A stretch of DNA of 64,000 nt, taken from Terriglobia bacterium (lineage in GTDB: Bacteria > Acidobacteriota > Terriglobia > JAJPHL01). The stretch is from positions 62,001 to 126,000 of the forward strand of contig JAJPHL010000042.1 of the NCBI GenBank assembly GCA_021325275.1, given 5' to 3'. The translations under genes were made by a program, and so were the position numbers. The notes beneath the pieces were generated by a model, which was not told the DNA's origin, did no database searches, and saw only the letters and a list, made by a program, of their open reading frames with translations. Below are positions 35,461 through 44,337 of the stretch, piece after piece. Every line of letters starts with the position of its first letter. Within the stretch, counting starts at the first letter, position 1.

Positions 35461-36793
35461 CCACAGCCAAGACTAGTTCCTCTTCGAAGGGCCGCCCGAT
35501 GACTTGCACGCCGATCGGCAGCCCTTCCGGCGACACTCCCGCAGGAACCACGGCGGCCGGCAAGCCGAGCACGTTGCACAGTTCGCAATAACTGAACGAT
35601 TCCAAATACTCAACCCTGCGGCCGTCCACATTCCACTCGCGCTCGCCGTGACGGAACGCGGGTGTGGAACACACCGGTGACAGCAGAATCGGGAAACGGC
35701 GCATTTGCTCGAGCAACGTCAAACGCATCTGATCGCGCTGGGCCCAACCCAGCACCAACCCGGGAAAGTCCGGCCGTTGCCGCTGTAGCGCTTTCGTCCA
35801 GTACCGTTGCAGCGTCGGAGAAATGCGATCGCCCAGTTCGTCGACCAACGGTTGCAGGAAGACGATGCCGCATTGCACGAAGAAAAGTATGAACAGGTCG
35901 AAGAATCCGTCGAGACCGCTCGGGTAATGCTGTTCCACCTCGATGCCCGCCGCGCTGAGCGCGCCGGCAGCCGCACGGACCGCCGCGCGAATCTCCGGCG
36001 TCACAGGTGCGATTCCGTTGTCGTCGAACCACGCCACGCGGACTCCCGCGGTATCGGGCTTCCGGATCGGCAGATCGACGGCGCGAACGTCGCCCCAGTC
36101 CAATCCCGCACAGGCTTCGAAGATCAACCTCACGTCCGCGACGCTACGCGCCATGGGACCGACGACTCCAAGCTGAACGAACGGTCCAACGCTGCCGGGA
36201 AAATGACCGGTGCATGGAATTCGCCCAGGCGTCGGTTTCAGCCCGCAAATTCCGGTGAAGTGCGCGGGCACGCGAATCGACCCGCCACCGTCGCTGCCAA
36301 TTCCTCCCGCCGACAAACCGGCGGCGATGGCCGCGGATTCGCCACCGCTCGATCCGCCGGGAGTTCGCGACAAATCCCACGGACTATTGGTGCGACCGTA
36401 CAGCGCGTTGTCGGTTTCCCAAGCCATCAGGAACTCCGGCACATTGGTGACGCCCAGGATCAACGCGCCCGCGGCGCGCAATCGCGCCACGAGCGTCGCA
36501 TCGGTGGCGGCGATATTTCCGGCGCGCAACCGGCTGCCGCACTCGGCGGGTAATCCTGTTACGTCCAAGCTGCTCTTGATGGTCAGCGGCACGCCCGCCA
36601 ACGTTCCTTGACGATTGTGCGTTCGCGCGACGGCGCGCGCGCGCTCGGCGTCCACGGCGATGATGGCGTTGAGCGCGGGGTTGTGCGCGACGATCCGCTC
36701 GAGATGCGCGTCGAGAATTTCCAGGGGAGAGAGGCGTCCTTCGCGGACGGCTGCAGCGAGAGCGGCGGCGGACAAAGCGGTGAGTCCTGGCAT
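35393..36793 (-). CDS. Amidase signature (AS) family amidohydrolase
   Basis: A 466-residue enzyme with the complete Ser-cisSer-Lys triad: K73 in TIKSSLD, cis-Ser S148 in the GGSSGGESAA loop, nucleophile S172 in GSDGGGSIRVP. GCGLKPT-like ICGLKPTPGRIP and the C-terminal LPAAVVPAG...LPIGVQVIGRPFEE segments are also AS landmarks. The family hydrolyses amides from glutamyl-tRNA to fatty amides. GatA is unlikely without GatB/GatC neighbours, and a eukaryotic-type FAAH-like or generic amidase is more probable. The last 20 or so codons overlap the antisense CRTAC1 remnant. There is no signal peptide, so it is cytoplasmic. Confidence 0.92.
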   Translation of the reverse strand: MPGLTALSAAALAAAVREGRLSPLEILDAHLERIVAHNPALNAIIAVDAERARAVARTHNRQGTLAGVPLTIKSSLDVTGLPAECGSRLRAGNIAATDATLVARLRAAGALILGVTNVPEFLMAWETDNALYGRTNSPWDLSRTPGGSSGGESAAIAAGLSAGGIGSDGGGSIRVPAHFTGICGLKPTPGRIPCTGHFPGSVGPFVQLGVVGPMARSVADVRLIFEACAGLDWGDVRAVDLPIRKPDTAGVRVAWFDDNGIAPVTPEIRAAVRAAAGALSAAGIEVEQHYPSGLDGFFDLFILFFVQCGIVFLQPLVDELGDRISPTLQRYWTKALQRQRPDFPGLVLGWAQRDQMRLTLLEQMRRFPILLSPVCSTPAFRHGEREWNVDGRRVEYLESFSYCELCNVLGLPAAVVPAGVSPEGLPIGVQVIGRPFEEELVLAVAEIIESAHWTPKRTLADATTLG

Positions 36794-37035
36794 GAGTGTT
36801 CCATCTTAGCCCGCATGTCGGCGCTCCGCAATTCGAGTTGACGCTTGGCGGTTTTTGCCGCTCACTTGGTCCGACGTGGCGGTTGTTTCCGAGTAGCGTC
36901 CTCCAGGAGCAACCCCTGACGGCACATTGTGCGAAACTCGACGGTCTGTGCCAAGTGGATAAAATCGGTAGACTCTTCGACCGTAGGCGCCCGCCGCAGC
37001 GGTTTTTCTCTTTGATATATACTGCTCGTCGAACA

Positions 37036-39702
37036 ATGCCGCTAGCGACGGGCGACAAACTCGGTCCTTATGAAATCCTCGGCCCGTTGGGCGCGGGCGG
37101 GATGGGCGAGGTCTATCGCGCCCGCGATACCAAGCTGAATCGCGACGTCGCGGTGAAAATTCTTCCACAGGCGATGGCCGGCGACCCGGAACGTCTACGG
37201 CGCTTCGAACGCGAAGCGCAAATGCTGGCCGCGCTCAATCATCAGAACATCGCAGCGATTTATGGAGTAGAAGGTCCCGCGCTGGTGATGGAGTTTGTCG
37301 ATGGTGAGATGCTTTGTGGTCCGCTGCCCATTGATCAGGCCATCGCGATTGCGCGGCAGATCGCCGAAGCGCTGGAGTATGCGCATGAAAAAGGCATCAT
37401 CCACCGTGATTTGAAACCCGCCAATATCAAAGTAAGCTCATCGGGACAAGTCAAAGTGCTCGACTTTGGCTTGGCCAAAGCAATGACCGACGATCCGCAA
37501 TCGCAGGTCTACGGTAACTCGCCGACGCTGAGTCTAGCCGCGACCAAGATGGGCGTGATCCTCGGCACTGCCGGCTACATGTCGCCGGAGCAGGCCAAGG
37601 GCGCGGCGGTCGACAAGCGCGCGGATATTTGGGCGTTTGGCGCGGTGCTGTTTGAACTGCTGGCGGGGAAGCGCCTCATCGATGAACCCACGGCGTCGGA
37701 AGCGATGGCGGCCGTGTTGAAAAGCGATCTCGACTTTTCGGGATTGCCGGCGTCCACGCCGCCGCACATTCGGCGATTGATCGAACGCTGCCTGCAGCGC
37801 GATCCCCGTAAGCGTCTGCGTGACATCGGCGAAGCACGACTGGTTTTCGAATCGCCCGAGGAGCAACCGGCCGCTGTCGCGACAAAATCGTCATCGAGTC
37901 ACTGGGGCTGGATCGCCGCCGGCGTTCTCGCCGTGGCGTTCGCGGTCGCCGGAGCCGGATGGTATCGCGCCACGCGTCCCGCGCCGCTGCGTCCACTGAT
38001 GCGTCTGAACGTCGAAGTAGGTTCCGACGCCGTCGTGACGCAGGCGCGTGCCAGCAACCCGCTGGCCATTTCGCCGGACGGTACGCGCCTGGCGCTTACC
38101 TACCTGGGCGCCGATGGCAAGGTCCGCTTGGGCACGCGACTCCTGAACCAAAGCGCGATCACACCGCTGGCTAACACCGAGAATGCCGAGGGACCGTTCT
38201 TTTCCCCGGACGGCCAATGGATCGGATTCGCCGCCGACGGTAAACTCAAGAAGATCTCCGTGGATGGCGGGGCGGCCGTAACCCTCTGCGATGCGCCGCA
38301 ACTGCGGGGCGCGAGCTGGGGCGACGATGGCAACATCGTCCTGACGGTGGGCCAAGGCGCCAGTGCACTCGTACGGGTCTCTTCCAATGGTGGAAAGCTG
38401 GAAGCCCTCACCAAGCTCAATCCGGAGGAGCACACCCACCGCTGGTCGCAAATACTGCCGGGAGGCAAGGCGGTGCTATTCACCTCGAGCCTCTCGACGA
38501 ACTACGACGAGGGCAATATCGAAGCGCTGATCTTAAAGACAGGCGAGCGGAAGATCGTGCAGCGCGGCGGCCACTCCGGCCATTATCTGGAAAGTGGACA
38601 CTTGGTCTATCTCCACCAGTCCACATTGTTCGCCGCGCCTTTCGATCTGGATCGCCTGGAACTCAGCGGGCCAGCAGTGCCCATTCTCGAAGACGTCGCC
38701 AGCGGCGGCTCTTCGTGGGGCTTTGCGTTTTCCCGAACCGGTTCCTTCGTCTATGTTCCCGGCACGCCCCGGCCCGGATATTCCATTTTCTGGTCGGACG
38801 GCGCAGGTAAGCGCCAAGTCTTGCATGCCCCGCTCGGCCGTTATTTAACGCCTCGCCTTTCGCCGGATGGAAAACGTGTGGCGTTTACGCTTGCAAGCCC
38901 GACACAAGAGGATATTTGGGTGAAGGATCTGGAACGTGACACGCCCTCCCGGCTGACTTTCGTTGGAGGCTTCAACCGCTTCCCGGTCTGGACTCCGGAT
39001 GGCAAGAACATTGTCTGGGATTCCAGAGATCCGAAGGGTCCGGGCATGTATTGGATCCGTTCCGACGGCTCCGGTCAGGCGCAGCGCTTGTCCGAGTACG
39101 ACACACCTTTCTCGTTTTCGCCCGACGGCAAACGACTTGCTACGGTGCGTTCGAATAAGGAAGGAAACACGGACATCTGGACTGTGCCCATTTCTGGTGA
39201 TGCCGCCCATCTTGAGATCGGAAGGGCCGAGCCCTACCTGGGTACGCCGTTCAACGAAACGGACCCAGCCTTCTCTCCCGATGGCCGCTGGTTGGCTTAC
39301 GCATCGAATGAATCGGGAACCATGGAAGTGTATGTACGTCCGTATCCTGGTCCGGGTGGAAAATGGCAAATCTCCACCGGTGGCGGCCGCTTCCCGGTCT
39401 GGTCTCGCTCCGGACATGACCTGCTGTTCGAAAAGATTCGGAGTGGCGAAGGCCGATTCATGACCGTCAGCTACACCGTGAAAGGCGAAGCTTTCTCTGC
39501 CAGCACTCCCAGGGCGTGGTCGCCCGTACCCGTTATCGTTCCCGGACAGTATCCGAACTACGATCTAGCCCCGGACGGCAAGCGCATCGCAGCGTTCTTG
39601 CGGGAAGTCGACGACGCCGACCGTCCCAAGCCGGTGACGCACCTGACGTTCCTGCTGAACTTCTTCGATGAGTTGCAGCGGAAAGCGCCGGCCAAGAATT
39701 AG
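37036..39702 (+). CDS. Transmembrane Ser/Thr protein kinase with TolB/WD40-like sensor domain
   Basis: An 888-residue protein from ATG 37036 (LGPYEILGPLGAGGMGEVYR follows; the open frame runs 240 bp further upstream without homology). Kinase landmarks: glycine loop GAGGMGEVY, catalytic Lys41 in VAVKI, HRDLKPANIK with catalytic D125, DFGLAK, GTAGYMSPEQ. A transmembrane helix near residue 295 (IAAGVLAVAFAVAGAGW) is followed by a PD40/TolB-like beta-propeller (SPDGTRLAL, FSPDGQWIGFA, LSPDGKRVAF, FSPDGRWLAYAS), presumably periplasmic. A TATACT box lies only 13 bp from the ATG and there is no SD, so the transcript may be nearly leaderless. This kinase type is greatly expanded in Acidobacteriota. 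Confidence 0.93.
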   Translation: MPLATGDKLGPYEILGPLGAGGMGEVYRARDTKLNRDVAVKILPQAMAGDPERLRRFEREAQMLAALNHQNIAAIYGVEGPALVMEFVDGEMLCGPLPIDQAIAIARQIAEALEYAHEKGIIHRDLKPANIKVSSSGQVKVLDFGLAKAMTDDPQSQVYGNSPTLSLAATKMGVILGTAGYMSPEQAKGAAVDKRADIWAFGAVLFELLAGKRLIDEPTASEAMAAVLKSDLDFSGLPASTPPHIRRLIERCLQRDPRKRLRDIGEARLVFESPEEQPAAVATKSSSSHWGWIAAGVLAVAFAVAGAGWYRATRPAPLRPLMRLNVEVGSDAVVTQARASNPLAISPDGTRLALTYLGADGKVRLGTRLLNQSAITPLANTENAEGPFFSPDGQWIGFAADGKLKKISVDGGAAVTLCDAPQLRGASWGDDGNIVLTVGQGASALVRVSSNGGKLEALTKLNPEEHTHRWSQILPGGKAVLFTSSLSTNYDEGNIEALILKTGERKIVQRGGHSGHYLESGHLVYLHQSTLFAAPFDLDRLELSGPAVPILEDVASGGSSWGFAFSRTGSFVYVPGTPRPGYSIFWSDGAGKRQVLHAPLGRYLTPRLSPDGKRVAFTLASPTQEDIWVKDLERDTPSRLTFVGGFNRFPVWTPDGKNIVWDSRDPKGPGMYWIRSDGSGQAQRLSEYDTPFSFSPDGKRLATVRSNKEGNTDIWTVPISGDAAHLEIGRAEPYLGTPFNETDPAFSPDGRWLAYASNESGTMEVYVRPYPGPGGKWQISTGGGRFPVWSRSGHDLLFEKIRSGEGRFMTVSYTVKGEAFSASTPRAWSPVPVIVPGQYPNYDLAPDGKRIAAFLREVDDADRPKPVTHLTFLLNFFDELQRKAPAKN

Positions 39703-39719
39703 CGCAGATCAACCCAGCT

Positions 39720-39778
39720 GAACACGAGTAAGAAATCAGCGTGATCCGCGTCCATCTGCGTTCATCTGTGGCAGAATC
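39720..39778. repeat. Interspersed-repeat-like sequence between the kinase genes
   Basis: The stretch ending ATCCGCGTCCATCTGCGTTC ATCTGTGGC (split here) resembles a short intergenic repeat common in diverse soil bacteria. It lies exactly between the intact kinase and the truncated kinase copy, where it could have served as a recombination substrate. Recognition is by memory of the wording only. Confidence 0.35.
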
Positions 39779-40180
39779 TTGACTCATGCCTTTGCCCGCG
39801 GCTCGCGCCTCGGACCTTATGAAGTCACCGCCCCGGCCGGTGCGGGCGGGATGGGCGAGGTCTATCGCGCCCGTGATACCAAGCTGAATCGCGAGGTCGC
39901 GATAAAAATTTTGCCCGCCGCCTTCGCGCAAGACACCGAACGCATGGCGCGCTTCCAACGGGAGGCGCAAGTGCTGGCGGCGTTGAATCATCCCAACATT
40001 GCTCAAATCTACGGCATGGAAGAATCGTCGCTGGCGACGGGGCTGGTGATGGAGTTCGTTCCCGGCGAGGATTTGCACGGGCCGCTGCCAAATGCAAATT
40101 CAGACAATCTGGAAAAAGCGCTCGCGCGGGAATCTTGCCTCGATACGCGTTTGATGCAACGCCATTGCCCTGTCGAATGA
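39779..40180 (+). pseudogene. Truncated Ser/Thr kinase (N-lobe only)
   Basis: The frame encodes LGPYEVTAP.GAGGMGEVYR, a VAIKILP lysine strand and LVMEFVPGEDLHGPLP, closely matching the N-lobe of the kinase 2.7 kb upstream. Kinase homology stops after the hinge (about 40096), before the HRD loop, and 28 unrelated residues follow to a stop. The natural start is also damaged: ATG 39786 is out of frame with the kinase and only a TTG at 39779 is in frame. The break lies within a few bases of the end of the neighbouring glycosyltransferase gene, indicating a rearrangement joint. It cannot be a functional kinase. Confidence 0.85.
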
Positions 40181-41218
40181 GAAATCTTTAGACAGAAGCA
40201 GGCGTGCGCCGTTCAGGAGGTCGGGGATTCTGGCCTCCAACTCCTCGTCCATACACCGGACGTTTTGCCGCGCAGCAAGGCGCTGCACGCACTCACTCAA
40301 CATCTCCGTCCAGCACGGATACTTGTCGCACGCGGGCAGAACGCAGTAAAAGGGAACCTCGTTGAAGTAACACTCGGGCCAGCGCACGCCGGAAATGGCG
40401 AGCCACGGCGTCCCCACGCTGGTAGCGAGGAAGGCGAAGCCGGTGTGGGGAGCAATGAGCAGGTCGCACCACTCAAGCAGTGCCAGTTGATTCCAAATGC
40501 CGACGTCGTAGCAGTTGAAGATGCGGTCTGATGCGCTCGTAAATCGCTCGATATCGGTACGAGAGAACGCCAGAGTCGCTGATCGATCGTCAGCGCGGCT
40601 CTTGCCGGTGAGGAAGAAGTGAGCACCGGGGAACTCATCGCCGAGAATCGACAGCGCGAGCTGCCACCAGTCTGCGGTCGGATAGATTGGCTCCGGACTC
40701 GATCCGGCCGGAAGAACGGCGATGTTGATGCGTCCCGGATTGAGGCTCTCGACAAAACTCCTGCCGGACTCCGGAACTCGCATGCGAATCGTAGCGTTCG
40801 GCTCGTAGCCCGGCGCTCCCGGGGCGTCCCGAAGCAGGTGCTGGCCCCCCTTCCATCGGCGAGCCTGGAACCGCCGCGCAGCGACATTGTGGAAACTTCG
40901 CAGCGGATCAGCAAACGGGAACGGGCTTGTCGTGACCCGGTGATCGGTCACAACGAAATCCCAGGTCACCGGAAGATCACGGAGGCAGGCCGCGTCCTCG
41001 TTTTCCATTCCGGCAAACTCGTCCACGTCGATCGGATACGCACGCGTGATCCAATCGCATGCGCCCGCCAGTTCCACCGGCGTTTTGCTGTTGAGCAGCA
41101 GGTGGATGTCTACGTTCTTGTTGGCATTCGACAAGCCTTTTGCCGTCTTGAACGCCTCGACCGCATGGCCAACGGGATTGTAGTAAACCCAGTTTAGTAA
41201 CAGAGTGCGAGCTGGCAT
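40100..41218 (-). CDS. GT-B-fold glycosyltransferase-like protein (GT9/heptosyltransferase type)
   Basis: A 372-residue protein from ATG 41218 (LLLNWVYYNPVGHAVEAFK begins the N-terminal Rossmann domain). The C-terminal domain shows INIAVLPAGSSPEP, a nucleotide-sugar-site-like strand-turn, HFFLTGKSRADD, then LALLEWCDLLIAPHTGFAFLATSVGTPWLAI, which strongly resembles the 'll..+DL.i..DtG..HlA.alG.P.i.lfG' element of ADP-heptose:LPS transferases and other GT9/GT-B enzymes. The acceptor is unknown; the product is probably an envelope polysaccharide or LPS-like glycan. There is no signal peptide. An earlier in-frame start at 41326 would overlap the divergent histidine kinase gene and is disfavoured. 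Confidence 0.7.
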   Translation of the reverse strand: MPARTLLLNWVYYNPVGHAVEAFKTAKGLSNANKNVDIHLLLNSKTPVELAGACDWITRAYPIDVDEFAGMENEDAACLRDLPVTWDFVVTDHRVTTSPFPFADPLRSFHNVAARRFQARRWKGGQHLLRDAPGAPGYEPNATIRMRVPESGRSFVESLNPGRINIAVLPAGSSPEPIYPTADWWQLALSILGDEFPGAHFFLTGKSRADDRSATLAFSRTDIERFTSASDRIFNCYDVGIWNQLALLEWCDLLIAPHTGFAFLATSVGTPWLAISGVRWPECYFNEVPFYCVLPACDKYPCWTEMLSECVQRLAARQNVRCMDEELEARIPDLLNGARLLLSKDFSFDRAMALHQTRIEARFPRERFFQIV

Positions 41219-41292
41219 CCAAAGTGATTCTACTGCGCTTCCCCTGACGATGACGCTGGCAAGGCACGCACCCTCCGTTATATTCTCGATTC

Positions 41293-42645
41293 GTGACGCA
41301 AGATTCCAATCGTTCACCGACTCCACTGCTGCTGGCGGGACTGTTTGTCACGCTGGTCGCGCTGGTGGCGTGCGCTTGGTACATGACGATGCAGATCGCG
41401 GGTCTGCGCGCCTTGCAAAGCGATTTGGTGGACCGCAGCCGCCGCGACTCCCTGCAGCTTTTGCGAATCCAGAACGATCTCCACTCCTTGGCGATCGCGA
41501 TGCGTGATGTGCTGGACACTTCACAAGATCAGCGAAAAGATCAGCGGCAAGATCAACGACAAAATCAGGCGCTGACTTCCTGGTCGGCCGAATTTCAACG
41601 TCTTCGATTAGACTTGGAAGATGGCTTCCGCTTGGAAGCGCAAATGGCTCCGGCCCAGCGGACTCCCGAGCAGAAAGAATATCTGCACACATCGGTCGTT
41701 AAGTTTTGGGCGTCCGTTGATCATGCCTTCGACTTGGCAGTGGAAGGAAAGGAGTCGCCGGCTCGTGAGCAAATCCGGCAATCGTTGCAACAGCAGGCGG
41801 CTCTCAACGCCGCAGTGGCCCGGCTGCTGGTTGAAAACAACGACAGTGAAAAGCAGGCGACCATTCGAATTGGAGAGATTTACGACCGCGTTCAAGGACA
41901 GATCTACCGCTTTCTAGCGGCTACCGTGGCGGCGATCGTGCTCACCAGTCTTTACCTGATCCGCGCCAATCGCCGTCTGTTCGCGCAACTGGCGCGGCTC
42001 TCGGAGCAGCGCCGTGATTTGGCACAGAAACTGATTTCGGCGCAAGAATCCACGCTGCGATCGATTTCCCTGGAACTCCACGACGAGTTCGGCCAAATCC
42101 TAACGGCTATCGGGTCGATGCTACGGCGCGCCGGCAGCCACACGCCGGAAGGATCGCCGCTGCTAACGCAATTGCGAGAGGTTGGCGAAGTCGCGCAAAC
42201 GGCTCTTCAGCATGTGCGTGGACTCTCGCAAGCGCTCCACCCGGTGATGTTGGACGAAGCAGGTCTCGAGCGTACGCTGGACTGGTATCTTCCGGCGGTG
42301 GAACGTCAGAATGGCGTGACGATCCACTATGAGAAATCAGGATCTTCTTTCCCAGTGGAGGGAAGCAAGGCCGTGCATGTCTACCGCATCTTGCAGGAAG
42401 CGTTGAACAACGTGGCTCGCCACTCCGGTGTTAGTCAAGCTTGGGTGCGCCTGCGTTTCGAAGCGGGTGCGTTGGAACTGGAGGTGGAAGATCACGGCAC
42501 GGGAATCACCACGCATCCCGAGAAACGCGGCCTGGGTTTGGTGGCTTTGCGTGAGCGCGCCCAACTACTAAACGGCGCCGTGGAATTCGTGCGGCCGCCG
42601 GGAGGAGGGACCCTGGTGCGGCTCAAGGTTCCCGTGGAGAATTGA
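41293..42645 (+). CDS. NarL-type sensor histidine kinase
   Basis: A 450-residue membrane sensor. TM1 about 12-33 and TM2 about 205-223 enclose a Gln/Asp/Arg-rich helical periplasmic region of about 170 residues (including a DQRKDQRQDQRQNQ run), like four-helix-bundle sensors. A short HAMP-like linker leads to HisKA_3 with phospho-acceptor H263 in ISLELHDEFGQILTAIG, then HATPase_c with the N box (QEALNNVARHS), DHGTG and GLGLVALRERAQLLNG. Start is GTG. The response regulator begins seven bases downstream, forming a standard cognate pair. Signal unknown; given downstream redox genes, redox or peroxide sensing is a guess. Confidence 0.92.
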   Translation: MTQDSNRSPTPLLLAGLFVTLVALVACAWYMTMQIAGLRALQSDLVDRSRRDSLQLLRIQNDLHSLAIAMRDVLDTSQDQRKDQRQDQRQNQALTSWSAEFQRLRLDLEDGFRLEAQMAPAQRTPEQKEYLHTSVVKFWASVDHAFDLAVEGKESPAREQIRQSLQQQAALNAAVARLLVENNDSEKQATIRIGEIYDRVQGQIYRFLAATVAAIVLTSLYLIRANRRLFAQLARLSEQRRDLAQKLISAQESTLRSISLELHDEFGQILTAIGSMLRRAGSHTPEGSPLLTQLREVGEVAQTALQHVRGLSQALHPVMLDEAGLERTLDWYLPAVERQNGVTIHYEKSGSSFPVEGSKAVHVYRILQEALNNVARHSGVSQAWVRLRFEAGALELEVEDHGTGITTHPEKRGLGLVALRERAQLLNGAVEFVRPPGGGTLVRLKVPVEN

Positions 42646-42652
42646 AACTCGT

Positions 42653-43282
42653 ATGAATGAAAAGATTACCGTCCTGCTGGTGGACGATCATAGCTTGGTG
42701 CGCCGAGGTTTCCGCCGCATTCTGGAGGACGAATCCGATATCTCGGTCACGGGCGAGGCCGGTGATGGTCCACAAGCCATCCGGCTGGCCAAGGAATTGC
42801 AGCCGCGCGTCGTGGTGTTGGACTACGGCTTGCCAGGCATGAGCGGCTCCGACGTGGCGCGTAAGATCGCGGAATGCTGTCCCAAGACTGCCGTTCTCAT
42901 GCTGACGATGCATTCGGAGGAAACTCTTGTCCGGCAGGCGTTGGACGCCGGGGCCCGAGGATATCTTCTGAAGAGCGCGGTCGACCTCGACTTGGTGACG
43001 GCCGTCCGCCGCGTTGCCGCGGGCGAGACGGTGCTAGACCCGCAGATCTCGCTGACCTCCGTCTTGAAGGGCGAACGCAACAGCGGTCTCACCGCCAGAC
43101 AACTGGAGATCCTGCGGCTGATCGTGGCCGGTAAATCCAACAAGGAAATTGCCTCGCAACTCGACCTCAGCGCCAACACCGTTGCGGTGCATCGCGCCAA
43201 TATCATGGACACCCTCGGAATTCACAACACGGCTGAACTGGTCGTCTATGCAATTCGCAACGGACTCGCCAGCCTTCCCTAA
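42653..43282 (+). CDS. NarL/FixJ-family response regulator
   Basis: A 209-residue two-domain regulator. Receiver: acidic pair D11/D12, phospho-acceptor D57 in VVVLDYGLPGMSG, Thr in MLTMHSEE and Lys in GYLLKSA. The LuxR-type helix-turn-helix runs from about 145 to 205 (LTARQLEILRLIVAGKSNKEIASQL in pieces, NTVAVHRANIMDTLGIHNTAELV). It is phosphorylated by the adjacent HisKA_3 kinase and then binds promoters as a dimer. It is followed at 51 bp by the TlpA-like gene, which it may control. Confidence 0.94.
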   Translation: MNEKITVLLVDDHSLVRRGFRRILEDESDISVTGEAGDGPQAIRLAKELQPRVVVLDYGLPGMSGSDVARKIAECCPKTAVLMLTMHSEETLVRQALDAGARGYLLKSAVDLDLVTAVRRVAAGETVLDPQISLTSVLKGERNSGLTARQLEILRLIVAGKSNKEIASQLDLSANTVAVHRANIMDTLGIHNTAELVVYAIRNGLASLP

Positions 43283-43333
43283 TGCGAGCTTCCCTGATTG
43301 ACTTCCGCCGCCCTTCAGAGTTAGTGTGCAAGG

Positions 43334-43864
43334 ATGTCCAATCGATTCGTGGCAATCGTCGTTTTGGCCTTTTCGATTGCGTTCTTGGGCGCGCATGGGA
43401 AATCCTCCGCCGTCGACTTAAACCTTGCCGACCTTAACGGCAAGAAAGTTCATCTTCGCGACTATCGCGGAAAGATTGTGGTCCTGAATTTTTGGGCGAC
43501 TTGGTGTGGTCCGTGCCGCGAAGAATTGCCCATGTTGGTTGAAAGCGAGAAGACCTGGTCTGCCAAAGGCGTGGTTTTCATCGGTGCATCGCTGGACGAA
43601 AAGAAAACCCAGAAAAACATTCCCGAGTTCCTGCAGAAGTACGCCGTCCGCTTTCCCATCTGGATCGGCGCCAACGCCGATCACTTGGCCGACCTGCGGA
43701 TGGGAGAGGCCGTGCCGGACACAGCTTTCATCAATGAAGAAGGCATCATTTTCGCGCGAGTCCTCGGAGAGATCAAGAAGGCCGAGCTTGACGAACGTCT
43801 CGCATGGGTTACCGGAGACCGGTCACTGCCTGCTCCGAAAGCACTGGTCCGCAACCTGCCGTAA
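43334..43864 (+). CDS. Periplasmic TlpA/ResA-like thioredoxin
   Basis: A 176-residue protein with an N-terminal signal or anchor helix (about 5-20) and an AhpC-TSA/Redoxin-type thioredoxin fold. The active site is WCGPC with C58 and C61 in NFWATWCGPCRE; the cis-Pro is in AVPDTAFI. This family reduces disulfides in the periplasm, for example apocytochrome CxxCH motifs or peroxidases. No second Cys pair is present. It is in line with the two-component pair upstream and with the AhpD-like selenoprotein gene downstream across a 473-bp gap, and could be the reductant of that protein; this is inferred from position. Confidence 0.92.
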   Translation: MSNRFVAIVVLAFSIAFLGAHGKSSAVDLNLADLNGKKVHLRDYRGKIVVLNFWATWCGPCREELPMLVESEKTWSAKGVVFIGASLDEKKTQKNIPEFLQKYAVRFPIWIGANADHLADLRMGEAVPDTAFINEEGIIFARVLGEIKKAELDERLAWVTGDRSLPAPKALVRNLP

Positions 43865-43971
43865 TCGAGCGATTGAAGTCGAGCGCCCAGTCCAGCCGAT
43901 AAACGGTAGTGAATCAATTTGAATTCCGATCACAGGAGTTGCGGAAATCGAACCCTTGCGCGTAGGTGCTT

Positions 43972-44140
43972 TGTATCAGGGCACGGCTTCAGCCGTGCCG
44001 CTGGCCGGCCTTGTTCCTGGGGCTTTAGCCCCTGCGGCCTTGCACTTGGCAAGATTGCGGATCAGCCGTTGTTTGCGGGGGCTGAAGCCCACGATTTCCA
44101 AACGTCTGGGTCGGCACGGCTGAAGCCGTGCCCTGATACA
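43972..44140. repeat. BIME-like inverted pair of REP hairpins
   Basis: Two 28-bp arms (43972-43999 and 44113-44140) are perfect inverse copies starting TGTATCAGGG. Each carries the hairpin GGCACGGC-TTCA-GCCGTGCC or its complement. Between them are two further GGGCTTTAGCCC / GGGCTGAAGCCC hairpin words. The element fills the middle of the 473-bp gap 43865-44337, where no credible gene is seen. The GGCACGGCTGAAGCCGTGCC wording is a repeat type I associate with Acidobacteriota genomes. Confidence 0.85.
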
Positions 44141-44337
44141 GAGCGGCTGCGCAGCCGATTGGCTCACAGTTCGACAGTGATCGAATTCAAATTAAGCCAC
44201 GACCCGATAAATGGCATTCTGCTGATGCACGACACCTAGTAGTCGCCATAGTTAGTTCATGTTATTGCGCTCACCCAAGTTCACGCCTTACGATGCAAGA
44301 CACTGCGCCCGCTACGGGTGCGATTTTGGGAGGGGTC

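Noticed and set aside
36796-37035. An 80-residue N-terminal extension of the Ser/Thr kinase
   Set aside because: The extension has no homology or domain and would overlap the amidase promoter; the conserved kinase start MPLATGDKLGPYE begins at 37036.
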